Shown: positions 35,667 to 48,596, counted from the stretch's first letter. The stretch: 64,000 nucleotides of DNA from Clusia tigrina (GCA_920105625.2 OV050031.1:216060194-216124193); one strand, 5' to 3'. The notes: generated from the sequence alone by a model not told the origin. Numbers and translations are program-made.

Positions 35667-35904
35667 CTACGTGGACTATTTATGCCACTAAAAGGTGCCA
35701 CTACGTGGACTATTTATGCCACTAAAGGTTACAACTACGTGGACTATTTATGCCACTAAAAGGTGCAACTACGTGGACTATTTTTGCCACTAAAAGGTGC
35801 CACTACGTGGACTATTTATGCCACTAAAGGGTACAACTACGTGGACTATTTATGCCACTAAAGGGTACAACTACGTGAACTATTTATGCCACTAAAGGAT
35901 ATAT
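35667..35904. repeat. 34-bp tandem array, seven units
   Basis: Seven units of exactly 34 bp starting CTACGTGGACTATTTATGCC and ending in ACTAAAAGGTGCCA, GGTTACAA or GGGTACAA variants. Each unit has the E-box-like CTACGTGG. High identity implies recent spread. Confidence 0.95.
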
Positions 35905-38474
35905 AGAAATATTATCTACTTTTGAGTGATTGTCTTCAAGTACTAAGTTGACTTTTAATACTCTTCGCACTCCAATTCTACTTGGAATTCCAGAGTGTAG
36001 CTTCATACAAAACACCTTCGAGTACCCTTGTATAAATTGTGTCCTCTTATGAATCTCTACATCAGTAGAATTGAGATAAAATTGCCCAGTTTTCCCAGCC
36101 TACGATTAAAATGGCATTTATTTTGTGCAAATATTTTAACCTTTGACAAAATTTCCCTAAACTTGGTTCTGAAACGAACTTATTCTATTACACTGGAGCA
36201 TGAATTGAAATAAACTCGTATTTCCAAAAACAAAGAGAAGCATAAAATCTGTTTTTGTGATATCCTTGAGTCCTATTTCGACAACAAATAAACCACTTGA
36301 GGCTCACCTGGTTGAGTGCAAAGCAAATAATGCATTTTCACTTTCCTCATGCAAACAAATTATTGTATCACCACGCACACACTTACAGACACACTTCCAC
36401 ACACACGCCCCCACACACGCCCACGCACACTTCAAGGTATTAAAATATTATACGTCATTTATGCTATCCACACACGGCACACCTGCATATACCGACAATG
36501 GGGTTTTGTGCGAGCATGCAGTAAAAGTGTAATGACAGCCTATTGTGTCAGAGTCGCTCTTACGGGGCTTGGCAGCATAAAATTACACACGAAGAGAAAA
36601 AAATATAATAAACAAAAAGACGGCAGAAAAAAAGAAACTAGCCTGGTCTTAATTCTTAGCCGAAAAATATTTGCTCGGCATATTATGCAGGAGAGTGTGG
36701 TGTGCGCCGGCAAGACACACAATTGTCAGCAAGGACATTTTTATCTGTTGGAAGTGTAAAGCAAAACCTTTTATGCCGTACGGCCAGCAGCGACGACAAA
36801 CGACACCAGCAGCAGCAGAAGTACAGCACACAACAGCGTGCATATTGTATGAGTTGTTGTTAATATTGTAGTTGTTGTTGTGTTTATTTTAGTGTTGTTG
36901 CTGCGACAGCTTACACTGCCACTGCACGGAGTGTGTGTGTGTTATTTTGCTCCTTGAGCACACATTAAAATTGTCATTCATGTGATGCCCGGGATGCTCT
37001 GCTACTGTTGCTGTCTACTGACAGTGCTGCTGCTACGGCCACTGCTCTACTGCTATGGCTGGTCTTGTCGTTTGTGTTGCTGCTACAAATCTTGCTTGTC
37101 GCTTCCTTACAGCTTAACACATACAATATTTACTTTCTTACAAATGACTGCAATTTGGAGCTCCATTGTTTGGCCAGTAATTATGCAAAAGGTGATTGTC
37201 CTGTGCTCTGCAACTCTGGCGACAGTAGCACCATCAAGAACAACAATTACTAAAATACCACTACGAGTACAACAACAGCAACAACATACTCTGCCAGCAC
37301 TCGAATGCGAGAAGGCAGCAGCAGCAGCAGCAGTAATAAAATAAATTTTACAGCTCAGGAGTCAATTTGTGTATAAATATTTAATTTTTCGCCAGCTTAG
37401 CTGACTGCACTGTTTGCCGGTTGTGTAGCGCAAAAACGGGGTGGCGGGAAGTAAATTCAAACTACGATTTAAATGCATTTTAGATGAGAGCTGAGATGCT
37501 TTTAGCTAATTTTGTATACGAGTGTGCATGTGTGTGTGCGCACGTGTGTATTTACGACACTCAATCAAAAGCACAGGCAAACACAGAGAAACTGCTGAGC
37601 TACTACAATCGGCCAGAGGAGCGGATGGTAGGGTGTGTGCGGGGGTAAGTGTTCGTGTGAGTGTGCAGTAAATTTGCTACTTTTGGCAGTAAATTAAAAT
37701 TCAGCGCACATTTGCCATTATGTTGCATGTTTTGTTGCAAGAGCAGAAACTGCGTCTAAGTGAAAAATAAAACCGTACCGCACCAAAACGAACCGAACTG
37801 AATTGCACTCAACTGAACTGCGCTGAGCTGAGCTGAGCTGAACTGCGCTGAAATGCTCGGCTGCCTGCTTTAGTTTCAAATGGAATTTTGTAATTTTAAC
37901 GCTCGCTTTGGGTTGGAGTGCCGTGCAGCAACTCCACTGTCAACAGCACCAACGGCAGCACCGGCAGCAGCACCGGCAATGAACGACATCAAAGGCAGTG
38001 CATAATAACACAAGAAGAGGAGGATGGACAGACAAAAGGCAAGAAAAGCGCCAGCTTGAGCTCAGAGACAGCCTTGGCTGTTGGCTGTCCTTAAATTGTT
38101 GCCGCTGCAATTGTACTCGTCCTCGCTTCTTATTGTTTTTGTATTGTTGCTTTTTTTCGCTCTTATTGTTTATTTATTTCTCTGTGTGTGTCTACAACAA
38201 CTTCAGCAGCTGCCAGTTGCAACTAATAAGATACAAAAACTCATCTGTTTGCTGACAACAGTCACGTAAATTGCCAGCGAAGTTATTTCGAAGTGTACCT
38301 GTTTGTTAGCCCGGATAGCACTGATGGCCATAAACGCAAAAGGATAACGCCAGGAAATCAAACAAAATAATCACAGAAAAAAAACTCCAAATCTAATAAG
38401 AAATCATATTAGATTTATTTCATGCAATTTCCCGCTGCCAAACAATGTATGAAATTTTGAAATTTTATTTCCAG

Positions 38475-38529
38475 ATACTGCGTGATATACGACAGGGTCT
38501 GCTGCAAATGAGTCGAGAGGGCCGAATCG
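38475..38529 (+). CDS. Exon 7 of the large gene (55-bp small exon)
   Basis: The TTTATTTCCAG acceptor ends at 38474 and GTAAGT starts at 38530. Encodes ILRDIRQGLLQMSREGRI and leaves one G that forms Asp with exon 8. It continues the charged helix of exons 5-6: EEILRDIRQGLLQM has Ile/Leu at heptad-like spacing. In contrast with exons 5 and 6 it is not frame-neutral, so skipping it alone would break the protein. Confidence 0.88.
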
Positions 38530-38869
38530 GTAAGTGAAAAGATCAACGTCAATTAACCCACAACTTAAACGAAGAACTTAAAACAAATTCAACCGTATTC
38601 TGAGTAAACAGTGAGCTTATTAGGGTAATAGGAGCTTTAAATTGAAAGGAAATGCAGGACCAGTCCATTGCAACGCGAAGACACGAAAAGTAATCAATGA
38701 TTTCTCATATAGGCTGAGCTCCTTAGTGGAGTCTCATTAAAGAGTTTGCATTTAATCAACTCTAAAGGATTTTTAGGCAGTTCCTCCCATATTATTCGAT
38801 GGAAAATTCGGCACGCCTGTTGAACCTGATTGGGAGACACATCAGATCTAATCGTATATACTTACGATC

Positions 38870-40630
38870 TAATCGTAAACTACTCATATGACAACGCATT
38901 TGACTAGTCATATGAGTACTCATACTACTCATAAGACTCCTTGTATGACTACTAGCATCATTACTCATATTAGAGCACGTATGACTACTCACTTCACTAC
39001 TCGTATGACTACTCATATGACAATTTGTATGACAACTCATTTGACTACTCGTCAGATATGATGACTACTTGTATAATTAGACGTATGGCTACGCATGTGC
39101 CTACTAGAATTACTACTTGTATGACTACTCCTAAGAATACTCCTATAACTCCTCGAATGACTGCTCATATTACTACTCTTATGACTACTCATAAGAATTC
39201 TCCTATGAATACTTGTATGACTACCCATATGACTACTCATATGACTATTCGTATGACTCTCGTATGACTAGTCGTATGACTATTCAGAGGACAACGCGTA
39301 CGACTACTTATAAGAATCCTGCTAAGAATTCCCGTATGACTACTCGTATGACTACTCGTATAACTCCTCATATGGCTACTCGTATGACTACTCCTAAGAA
39401 TACTCCTATGAATACTCGTATGACTACCCATATGAATAATCGTATGACTACTCAGATGAATACTTGTATGCCTACTCATAAGAATACTCCTATGAATACT
39501 CGGATAACTACTAATATGAATATCCGTATGACTTCTAATATGACTAATCGTAAGACTACTCGTATGATTACACCTACGGCTGCTTATATGAATATTAGAA
39601 GTACTACTCATATGACTATTCGTATGACTACTCATAGGACTATTCGTTTCACTACTAATATGACTGCTCATAAGACTACTCGTATGATTACTCATATGAC
39701 TATTTGTATGATTATTAGTATGACTGCTCAAATGATTTCTCTTATGACTATTCACATGATTACTCATATGACTACATGTATGAGTACTCGTATGACTATT
39801 CGTATGACTACTCGTATGACTATTCATATGACTACTCATATGACAACAAGTATGATTATTCATAAAAATATTTCTAAGATGCATTACTTATCATATGACC
39901 ACTGATATGAATACTCCCATGAATACTCTTATAACCACTCATATGACCACTGATATGAATACTCCCATGAATACTCTTATAACCACTCATATGACAAATC
40001 GTAAAACTACTCACATGTTTACTCCTTTTAGAGCACGTATGACTACTCGTATGACTTCTCTTATGAACACGCGTACGACTACTCATAAGAATACTCCTGA
40101 GAATACTCGTATGACTACTCATATGAAAATTCGTATGGCTACTAATATGGCTATTCGTAAGACTACTCGTATGACACGTATGGCTACTTATATGACTATT
40201 GGAGATACTACTCATATAACTACTCGTTTGACTAGTCATAGGACTATTCGTATCACGCCTCTTATAACTATTTGTATGACTACTCATATGTCTACTAGTA
40301 TAACTTCTCATATGCCTACTAGTATGACTATTCAAATGACTTCTCTTATGACTATTCACAGATTACTCGTATGACTATTCGTATGACTCTCGTATGACTA
40401 GTCGTATGACTACTCATGTGACTACTCATATGACTACTCATATGACTTCTCATATGATTACTTGTATGACTAATCGTGTGACTGCTCATATGACTACTCA
40501 TGTGACTATTCATATGAATATTCATATGACTACACATAGGACTATTCGTAAAACGACTATTTGACTACTTGTATGACTACTCATATGTCTAATAGTAAAA
40601 CTTCCATATGATTACTAGAGATGAGTTTTC
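38870..40630. repeat. 12-bp satellite (ACTCGTATGACT type), 1.75 kb
   Basis: About 145 degenerate copies of a 12-bp unit CTCGTATGACTA/CTCATATGACTA with AAGAATACTCCT variants. Because 12 is a multiple of 3 and the unit lacks stops in several frames, frames of 160-230 codons occur on both strands (Met-Thr-Thr-Arg or Ser-Ser-His repeats); these are not genes. A 48-bp higher-order copy (GACCACTGATATGAATACTC) repeats at 39897 and 39945. Many units contain the CATATG palindrome. Confidence 0.95.
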
Positions 40631-41519
40631 GTGTGGCCGACCACTGATAGAACTACTTATATGACTGCTCGTATAGTTCATACGTCCCACAGCTCTTCAG
40701 ACATTATACGTGTTATCTGAAACTATCTCAGGATACGATCTTTTGATTCTGTAATAAAGACTAGGACCTTAATTAATTTGATATAAAATGATGCTGCACT
40801 GAGTCGTACACGGTTCTAAAAGTATGGCGTAGCTGCCTTCCTTGCCCGTTATGCCCAGAGAAGACCTATTTGAATCCGTAAAGTTAACTTTAAGATTAAT
40901 ATATGATTAGCACAAACTGGAATAGCACAAAAGGGGATTTCAAACACTTCATTATACCTATTTACCATGTTGATTAGTCCATCATTGTCACCAAATTGAA
41001 TTCCACTGAGCAATTGGTTCAGATTTGGTATACAATGTTAGTGGTATGGAGTCAAATCTGGAGTAAGCTTTGCTTATGAATGAAAACAACAACAGAGATA
41101 AGATGCATGACCTTGCAGATCTATTCATATTTCGGGACACAATCTTATTGTAGAATTTTTCCTCCAATGACACTTTTCCTACTGAAGCTTCTTCGGTTCC
41201 AAAAAGATTTTATTCGACATTGGATACAAACAAATCAGTAATCATTGTTTTGTACCAAGTGGTCTTGGTGGCAACATTCTCTCATTTGGATAGAAATAAG
41301 ACCCGATGGCATCGTTGGAATCTTGTTTATAACATATGCTGTATATGTGTGGATATAAATGACTGAATCTCGTCAGATTTGCTCTTAATCCATATGCATC
41401 TCCCTACATGTAGTCTCATCATAGATCAAAATTAAATATTCGATAAATGAGATGATTTTATAATTCCTCTTTTGCCTCATCTCCAAACATTTGAATCCAC
41501 AGCCTCATAGAAATAATTA

Positions 41520-41890
41520 TGATTCAGTTACTAGAAGGAATTTAGATCAGTAACAAAGCAGGAATTGACCTAAATATCTTTGGACTTTAGATCAATAACA
41601 AAACAAGAAATTGATCTAAATGCCTTTGGACTTTGGTCACCATGTTTAAAATTATATAGAAACATATTGATCTAAGTCCCTTCTGGCAACTGATTCATCA
41701 ATTGTGTCTAAGAGACTATCATTGACTCCATTGTTTCTATATAATTGTAAACATGGTGACCAAAGTCCAAAGTCATTAGATCAATATCTTTTTATATAAT
41801 TATTCATATGTTGAACAAAGTCTCATGTCATTTAGATCAATATCTTTTCATATAATTCCACACATGGTGAACAGAGTCCAAAGTGTGACA
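41520..41890. repeat. Short inverted and direct repeats around ATTAGATCAATATC
   Basis: CTTTGGACTTTGGTCACCAT (about 41621) is inverted at about 41752-41772 (ATGGTGACCAAAGTCCAAAG). The arms extend to about 41 bp with some 70 bp between them. The half-unit TTAGATCAATATCTTTT.ATATAATT then recurs directly at 41778 and 41836. Confidence 0.8.
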
Positions 41891-43150
41891 AATATCTAAG
41901 AAGATTAAATTTCAAATCTCTTCAACGCTACTTTAAATTCATCAATATTCCTATCTTTATCCACAGTGCTAGGCGCTGGCGTATCAATCGTTTAACGATA
42001 GTTTGTCACACTATACCTATAGATATATCTGTATGTTAGATCAGTACCTTTGAGTAAAATGCGCACCCTTTTACCAGTTCATTCCATCAGAACAAAATAA
42101 AACATTCTTATTTTATTCAATGGAAGTGCAGAATGTTTTTCCTGATATTGTTTATTCAGAATAAGGATAAATTGTTTATAAAAAAAATATGTATAATTTA
42201 TAAAAGAAAAATATTTAATTTATAAAGCAAAAATTTTCATAATTTAAATATTTTCCAACAATTTCTTTAAGTCGCAAACTGCTTGCAATGCCGCAGTATA
42301 CAAAGAAGGATACTTTTAGACGTTCTAACAGAATAAAGTCAAATACGAATACAAGTAGAATGCAAGCGGAAAGCGTCAGCGACAACGCTCTCCCAAAACT
42401 TCGTTAGTAATTTAAAACAATTTCAATGCATAAAATTTCTTTACAAATCTTTTCCTCTTTTTCCCCATTGTTTTTTGTGCTTTGCTACTTTTGGGAGCAT
42501 TACAGATGCACAAACACACACATACACACTGATACGGACGCAGAGGGCCACCGTCTGCAGCAACTCACATGCATAAGTGAGCATAAAATGCTGTGTCCGC
42601 TTCCGTTTAGTTTCGTTCTTGTTACCCTGCACATGTGGCACACATCGCCGCACAACGAGTGAGTGCTCAGTCGTTGCGCAGCCCTTTGGCCTCAGCTTTT
42701 GGCTTTGCCTTTGCATTTGCCAGTGCCGTTGCATATGTAGCAAGCAACAACAACACTCCTGCTCGTTGGTTGCCGTCTTCCTACTCGACGGTTCCCTACC
42801 GTTCGTTCGTTTGTACGAGCTCACTCGCTCGTTCTGCCAGTGCACCGGCGCGTAAAACAATATTGTGAACGTGCGAATTTTGTAGCATATTTTTCGGCGC
42901 CACTTCAACTGAACGCATATTTAAGCACAAATACTGAACTAGAGCTTGAACTGGGAGGGATCCATGGTACTTTTATGCATTGCCATGTGCGAGTATGTGA
43001 CTCAGGGTTTTTACTGCCACAATTTTTCCAGAAAATTTTGCAAACAAATTTGCATTTGCAGTCGTTTTGAAATTGTTTTAAAATAATTTATTTTGCTTTG
43101 CATAAACGCCTTAAAGTATGCACTGTTTTACACTCTACACTCTATTCCAG

Positions 43151-43308
43151 ATGACACTTACATGTATGACGATGCAGTGCGTGGTCCGCATTATGCTGTG
43201 GCTGGCCTACATCATCAGGGCCACTGGTACGATGAGCCGCCCTACGAGAGCGATCCGGACGACTTTCTAATGTCAGGCATTAATTGCGGACCGGCAGCCA
43301 CAATACAG
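43151..43308 (+). CDS. Exon 8 of the large gene: Tyr/Asp/His-rich segment
   Basis: Acceptor CTCTATTCCAG ends at 43150; donor GTGGGT at 43309. With the G from exon 7 it encodes DDTYMYDDAVRGPHYAVAGL, then HHQGHWYDEPPYESDPDDFL and MSGINCGPAATIQ. It is acidic with several Tyr in acidic settings (YMYDD, WYDEPPYESD) that could be kinase or SH2-type target sites; that is inference. No repeats and even composition suggest a constrained segment. Ends in phase 0. Confidence 0.9.
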
Positions 43309-45999
43309 GTGGGTATTCAAATATAGATGCACCGAAGGAGGAAGTAATCCCCACCCCACCCCTAAACACACATACACGCATGCGAAAGAAGAGCCGGAAG
43401 AAGTTTTTTTAATCAAAATTTTTATATTTTCTCTTTTTTGTTGTTTTGTTTGTTTGCGAAAGTAAACTCTTTGAGAGTCTGAAATACGTTACTCGCATTT
43501 TCTTGCTCATCCTCAAGCGAAGTAATGCACATTTATAGCTTCCAATTGCTCGCTAAGTGCCATTACAGCGTGTCTTTGAGCAGTGGCAACTTTAGCTAAG
43601 TTCAAAGAAAAATCCCAACTTCCTAATCCTTGTTCGTATGGCTGCTCGCAACTCAGTGACAGGACAGTCAGCTTAACTGAGCGGGCAAAAAAATCGTATG
43701 AGCTGAATGGAGAGTCTCCTCGAAGTCACCTCCGCTCACGTCTTTGTGAATGGCAGCGAAATCGCTTAGCACGTTACTACAAAGAAAGACGTTACTACAG
43801 AAGAGATAACAGAAATAACAGCAAATCAATGGAAATCAAAATATTTCAGCCCCCACCTAAGCTCCTTCAATAAAATACCCCAACAAAATTCCTGGCTACG
43901 CAATGGAAACAGGACAAAAATTCCTCTGGGAAGGCTTGAGTAGCCAGCAAAAAGTCTATTAAAAAACTTTACGCAAAAGCACAACTCAGAGGCAAGTCAG
44001 CAGCACAAACTGATTTATGCTTCAGCACTACCAGCTGGACCCCCTCCCACCCCTCTGCACTCCAGAGCCTTCTTGGTTGAGGGGTGGGGGTGAGAGGGCA
44101 GAAATTGGAAAACTGTGAAAATACAAACAGAAATTATGGTCATAGACTGAAAAAATTGTTAGTTTCGTACCAACGAAATGTACAATTTGCTGGGAGCAAA
44201 GGAGCAATTGCTGCAACCAAACACTTTCCAGCTGGCAGGACTCCCCTGGCCAGACAGAGTAACACAAACGCAAACAATTCCTGAACATACTCGTGCGATT
44301 CGGTGTTTGTCTGTCGGCGGCGTCGTCGCCACTGGCGCTCTCTAAAGCGTTTTTGTACTTTTGTTTGTTACACAGAGCACCGGAGTCAAATATCCTTTTT
44401 CACTTTGCACATCCTTTAAGCATTTCACAAATAGACAAAATCACTTTTTGAATTTATGCACATAGCAAAATATTCGTGCTTGCTGGAATTGCTGTTGTAG
44501 TTGTTAATCCGCAACTCCGTCGACTGGTGCTGCTACTCCAGGCACATCGCTGTACTTTCTTTACTTGCAATCGCTCAAAGCAAGTATCCTTCCTGAGTAC
44601 TTATGCTGCGGTTTTAGTTCAAGTTCATTGAAGTCGCTCAACGCTTCGGTTCGTTGGCTTTTCTAGTCGCTCCTCAATACTCATCGACTCATGTCCCCGG
44701 TTGGCTGTTTTCTTTTCCCCTGTTGTAAACGGGCGCATTTCTTTTCATATCGTTTGATTTCGTATGGGTTCGTTGCGTTCGTTTCTTCTGGTTTGGTGTG
44801 GTTTGTCGTCCTTTCATGTTTCCTTTATTTTCTATTTTTTTGGGTTTTTTTCTGTTTCTTACAATTTTCCAAACGCCTTATTAAATTATACGCTGAATAT
44901 ATTTTCAATGCGCATTGATTTTCCTTCTCATTTTTCACTTCCCGTTCTCCAGTTCGGTTCTACTTGATCCTGTTCCTGTTGGGGTTCGTTTTTATGTTGT
45001 TATTGTTCTTGTTGTTGTTGCTATTTTCAGGGTCTTATTGAAATTCACTTTATGCTTATTGACATCGAAAAGTGCATAATTCTTGTTGATTTCTTACAAT
45101 GCAGGAGATTTCACTTTGCAACTTCCATTTCGCATAATTTCTCAAAGTTTTTCTCCCACACTGGAGTGGAATCAGACGCCAGCCAGTGCTACAGCTGTGG
45201 GTGTATAGTGTTCGGTGGATTGTACAGAGAGGGTGTGGAAGCGGCAGTGAATTTGTTTTCCATCTGAATTATGGGTTTTGTGGCTTTTACCAAGTGGTTT
45301 TTAACTCAATCTACTCAATCTGAAACCCAACCCATCGGTTTCGGTTTTGCTTTGATGTTAAATTTGTTTAAAGGTTGCGGTTTTTGTGCAAATCAATTTT
45401 GATTGGAGTGGCAGAGGGGATGGGATGGGTTGAATTGTGTGAGAAATGAGTTAAGTTGCCTCTTGAAATGGCCCGTCATTCAAACGTGTAACAAAATTTT
45501 AACATTTTGCATTGATTACGGTTCTCGTTCATGTCGAAATTACTTAGGAAACTATTTAAACAGGCAGAGCATGTAGTGTCGCAAGTGGGAAGGAGTGTGG
45601 CAAGTGGCAAGGAGTGTGGCAAAAGTAAGCGTACTTGGTGAAATCTAATTATTGGCAGGCACACTTGGAAAGAATTTTAATACTACAAAATGAAATCGTC
45701 GATTAGAACCTAAAAAAAAATCGATCGAGTGCAAAAGAAGTTCATTTTAGTGTATTGAGTACGAGCACTTAGTATAAAATCCAAATCAGTGCCCGATAAA
45801 GAGAATTACCATCAAAAAGGATCGAGTTTCGCTATCTAATTGTGTTAAGCTTTTTTGTATGATGTCAATCTAACTGAAGCTTTCACGGTGATGAAACTGG
45901 TAGATACTCTATTATTATTATAATGTTTATCGAGCCTGAGTGCTTGGAGACCTACTTCTGCCGGCCCACCTCCCACTTTTATTCTAATATTGTATTGAT

Positions 46000-46660
46000 C
46001 AGTTAATTTCATAGGAACCATAATATTATTGTGTAGGTGATTTCAAGCACCGCGACCTTTTAATCTATTCTCTCCCCTTCAGAGGTTCAAAGTACATCTT
46101 TATCCTCTGGATAAACGTGATGACAAGTTTTGACTCTAAAGGTTTCACATCACTGGCAGAGCCTTGGCAGAATCCCAAGTATTTTGTGCTGGTGTCCATG
46201 AGAGCCAGACATTCTGTCAACACTTACAAAGGTGTCTCCTCTCCCCCATACAGAATCTGCAGCAGCCTTCCGAGGTGACCCCCATCCTCACCATATGTGA
46301 GTTCAGTTTACAGTGTCCTGTGAGTAGGCCTGTCTTCATCCTAAGATTATTCTTAGATAGATTGATGAGTGATTCGAATCTTTTTAGGTGATATGTGTAT
46401 TACCATCTCTAATTACCAAGTTTTATTTATTTGTATTATAATTATTTATAATTATTGTACATATAATAATAAATAAATAAATTTATTTTTTTTCCCAGTC
46501 TTTCACTCTTTCTATCTTAGCTTAACTCTCTCAATGCTATTTTATATTTATATTGAAATTTTTTTTTGTTTTTTTTTTTGTAAATTCATCCTGAAACCGG
46601 TGACAATCTCCCTTTGCATACATTATTCAATTGTTCTACACTGTTTTCAGCCCAGTTAAT
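46000..46660. repeat. Dispersed repeat shared with 49530-49750
   Basis: GATCAGTTAATTTCATAGGAACCA (about 45997), CAGTCTTTCACTCTTTCTATCTTA (about 46496) and GTGACAATCTCC with CATTATTCAATTGTTCT (about 46599) recur in the same order near 49533, 49590 and 49681. The 49-kb copy is shorter. Probably the minus-strand 3' end of the LINE whose RNase H follows at 46700. Confidence 0.65.
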
Positions 46661-46699
46661 TCGTGGTCCGCTTTTTGATAAATCTATCTATCTAGCTAT

Positions 46700-47450
46700 T
46701 TGTATTATCATTGGCTCTAGTCCACTTCGACCCATTTGATATTTTGTGTGAAGTCCTTATTTAACCCTCTTTAATGAGGCTCTGTATAAATGTTATCACT
46801 TTATGCTATTCCATGTTCATGATAGTTTCGGATGCTATTTTAGCAGCCCTTATTTGGAGGAATCGCTTTCTGCAAACTGCCGGGCATTTACAGATAACGT
46901 ACAGAGACCTTTCCGATTGCTGATGGCATAATCTGCAGCTATCCGCAGGTGAAATGGACAGTTTTTGAGATGTTAGCTTAGTGTGCAGTTAGGTATCCGG
47001 TGAGAATTGGAGGGTTCTCCTAGTTTAGTATGAGTAGCGTTTTAAATACTCCAACAATGATTTAAATAGCGTTATGTTACGAAAAATCATTGGCCTGACA
47101 TTGTCCTAAATTACTGGTTCATTACCTGGCAAATTTTTGGCCGACCCATTTCCTCAATAGTTGTTGGATGCTGCCTTTAGGTAGCCCACATAGTGGTTCA
47201 GGGCCTATTAGTGGGCTTATTGTTCCTTTTTTGGCTAGTTGGCCGGCTTGTACGTTGCTCAGGGCCTATTAGTGGGCCCTTTGCTTCTTATTAGCTAGTT
47301 ACCTGGCTTGTTCGTTGCCGACATGTCCTTCATCCCCTGTGATCGAATGTGATAAATGCATATTCGAAAGAACTAACCTCCGCCTTTGGCGGGTATTGTT
47401 CTGACTACCTGGTGCTGTTCAAGAAGCTCATGTTTGTATTCAGCAAACTT
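46700..47450 (-). pseudogene. LINE RNase H and zinc-knuckle remnant
   Basis: The minus strand has HSITGDEGHVGNEQA-like text (about 47350-47315), matching the GH-G-x-GN motif of the last RNase H helix, then many stops. A knuckle ISPADSCRLCHQQSERSLYV, then ICKCPAVCRKRFLQIRAAKI, follows at about 46970-46840. Cys and His spacing agrees with other remnants here, but the wording differs, so it is a separate family. A repeated segment GCTCAGGGCCTATTAGTGGGC occurs near 47200 and 47258. Confidence 0.6.
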
Positions 47451-47669
47451 TGGTTGGGTTGAAACGGGCCTTTCTTCTATCATTGAATTACCGATCAAGC
47501 AAAAATCTCTTTTCCAATCGTGTGTAAAATATTTTTTAATACGTTGGATCTAAAAATAATTTATAAAGACTTATTCCCTCATGGTTGAGGTTCGCTCAGA
47601 TGTACCGATATTCTTCTTTTGTAATAAATTTAAATTTGCCAACAACGTCTTCGAAACAAAAAGGTACGA

Positions 47670-48160
47670 AACCTTCTTGCAACGTCACCATACTGCAAAT
47701 CATACGACTACTTCTTGTGACGTCAACATACTGTAAACTGTACGGCTACTTGTTGTGACGTCACTGAACTGTAAGCCATACGACTACTTCTTGTGACGTC
47801 AACATACTCTAATTCGTACGGCTACTTCTTGTGACGTCACTATGATACGACTAATTCTTGTGACGTCAACATACTGTAAACCCTACGGCTACTTTTTGTG
47901 ACGTCACTGAACTGTAAGCCATACGACTACTTCTTGTGACGTCAACATACTGTAATTCGTACGGCTACTTGTTGTGACGTCACTGAACTGTAAGCCATAC
48001 GACTACTTCTTGTGACGTCAACATACTGTAAAGCCTACGGCTACTTGTTGTGACGTCACTGAACTGTAAGCCATACGACTACTTCTTGTGACGTCAACAT
48101 ACTGTAATTCGTACGGCTACTTCTTGTGACGTCACTGTGATACGACTAGTTCTTGTGACA
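47670..48160. repeat. Tandem array of about 43/86-bp units carrying CRE palindromes
   Basis: Two alternating half units, ACGACTACTTCTTGTGACGT followed by CAACATACTGTAA, and ACGGCTACTTGTTGTGACGT followed by CACTGAACTGTAAGCC, make an 86-bp dimer. I count twelve perfect TGACGTCA octamers, the consensus CREB/ATF site, in about 460 bp. Confidence 0.95.
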
Positions 48161-48378
48161 TGTACGCACCCTACAGTGAATTGCTAAAAGGATGTCCACA
48201 TTCATTTTCTGATTCCCAAATGTTGAATCTTCGATTAGCAGGTTAATCTTTTATATTCATAGCAAAAATTCTCAATTTATCTACTTATTTTAGTCCTGAC
48301 TTATTGCACTTTCGTCAATCTTCATTCTTTTTAAAAAGAAGGGATATAATAAAAAGAAAATTTTTTTATAAAATTTAT

Positions 48379-48596
48379 CATTATTATTATTATTATTATT
48401 ATATCTTATTACACCATAATTAATTATGAATACAAGATGTTGGGGGAATGAGTACTAGCTACTGAGGCCTTCGACTCGAAGAGAAAAGATTTCTGATAAA
48501 GAAGCATTTTGGAGATCAAGCCCGGGGCAGGATATGAACCTGCGTCCCTCGGGGTGTGACCCTAGCATGCTTACCACTAGAACACGGAGGGCGGCT
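48379..48596 (-). mobile_element. tRNA-derived SINE, most complete copy
   Basis: Read on the minus strand: GCCGCCCTCCGTGTTCTAGTGG (A-box region), TAAGCATGCTAGGGTCACAC, B-box-like GGTTCATATCC, CCCCGGGCTTGATCTCC, the CTTCTTTATCAGAAATC body, CTTCGAGTCGAAGGCCTCAG, TACTCATTCCCCCAACATC, the palindrome CATAATTAATTATG (48415-48428), GGTGTAATAAGATATAATA and a pure TAA tail (48379-48402). About 218 bp. It can serve as reference for the family. Confidence 0.88.

Larger units (their letters stand above)
32547..38474 (+). other. Intron between exons 6 and 7 (5.9 kb)
   Basis: Contains an 84-bp array (33705-34040), a minus-strand dispersed repeat with a CTAC tail (34380-34545) and a 34-bp array (35667-35904). 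From 36 kb on there is clean DNA with CA-type runs (36373-36430), GCAGCA runs (36806, 37316), a GCTGAGCTGA run (37820-37850) and CAGCACCGGCAG text (37950-37980). Between 34.6 and 35.65 kb I see nothing recognisable. Confidence 0.75.
38530..43150 (+). other. Intron between exons 7 and 8 (4.6 kb)
   Basis: Dominated by the 12-bp satellite (38870-40630). A palindromic block with ATTAGATCAATATC-type repeats follows (41520-41890), then AT-rich DNA to about 42.3 kb and clean DNA with CA-rich and CTCG-rich text before exon 8. No exon found. Confidence 0.78.

Noticed and set aside
39213..39905. 230-codon plus and 215-codon minus frames
   Set aside because: They follow from the 12-bp satellite lacking stop codons; composition is only Met, Thr, Arg, His or Ser, and no splice or start context is seen.
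43583..43873. 96-codon plus-strand frame after exon 8
   Set aside because: Composition is fair, but there is no acceptor in phase and no motif; it lies in ordinary intronic DNA. Kept out for lack of support.
47670..48160. CRISPR-like regular repeats
   Set aside because: Units are contiguous or diverged tandem repeats without unique spacers, in a eukaryotic intron.
48500..48596. A tRNA gene on the minus strand
   Set aside because: A- and B-box-like motifs are present, but the acceptor and anticodon stems do not pair and the sequence continues into a SINE body.
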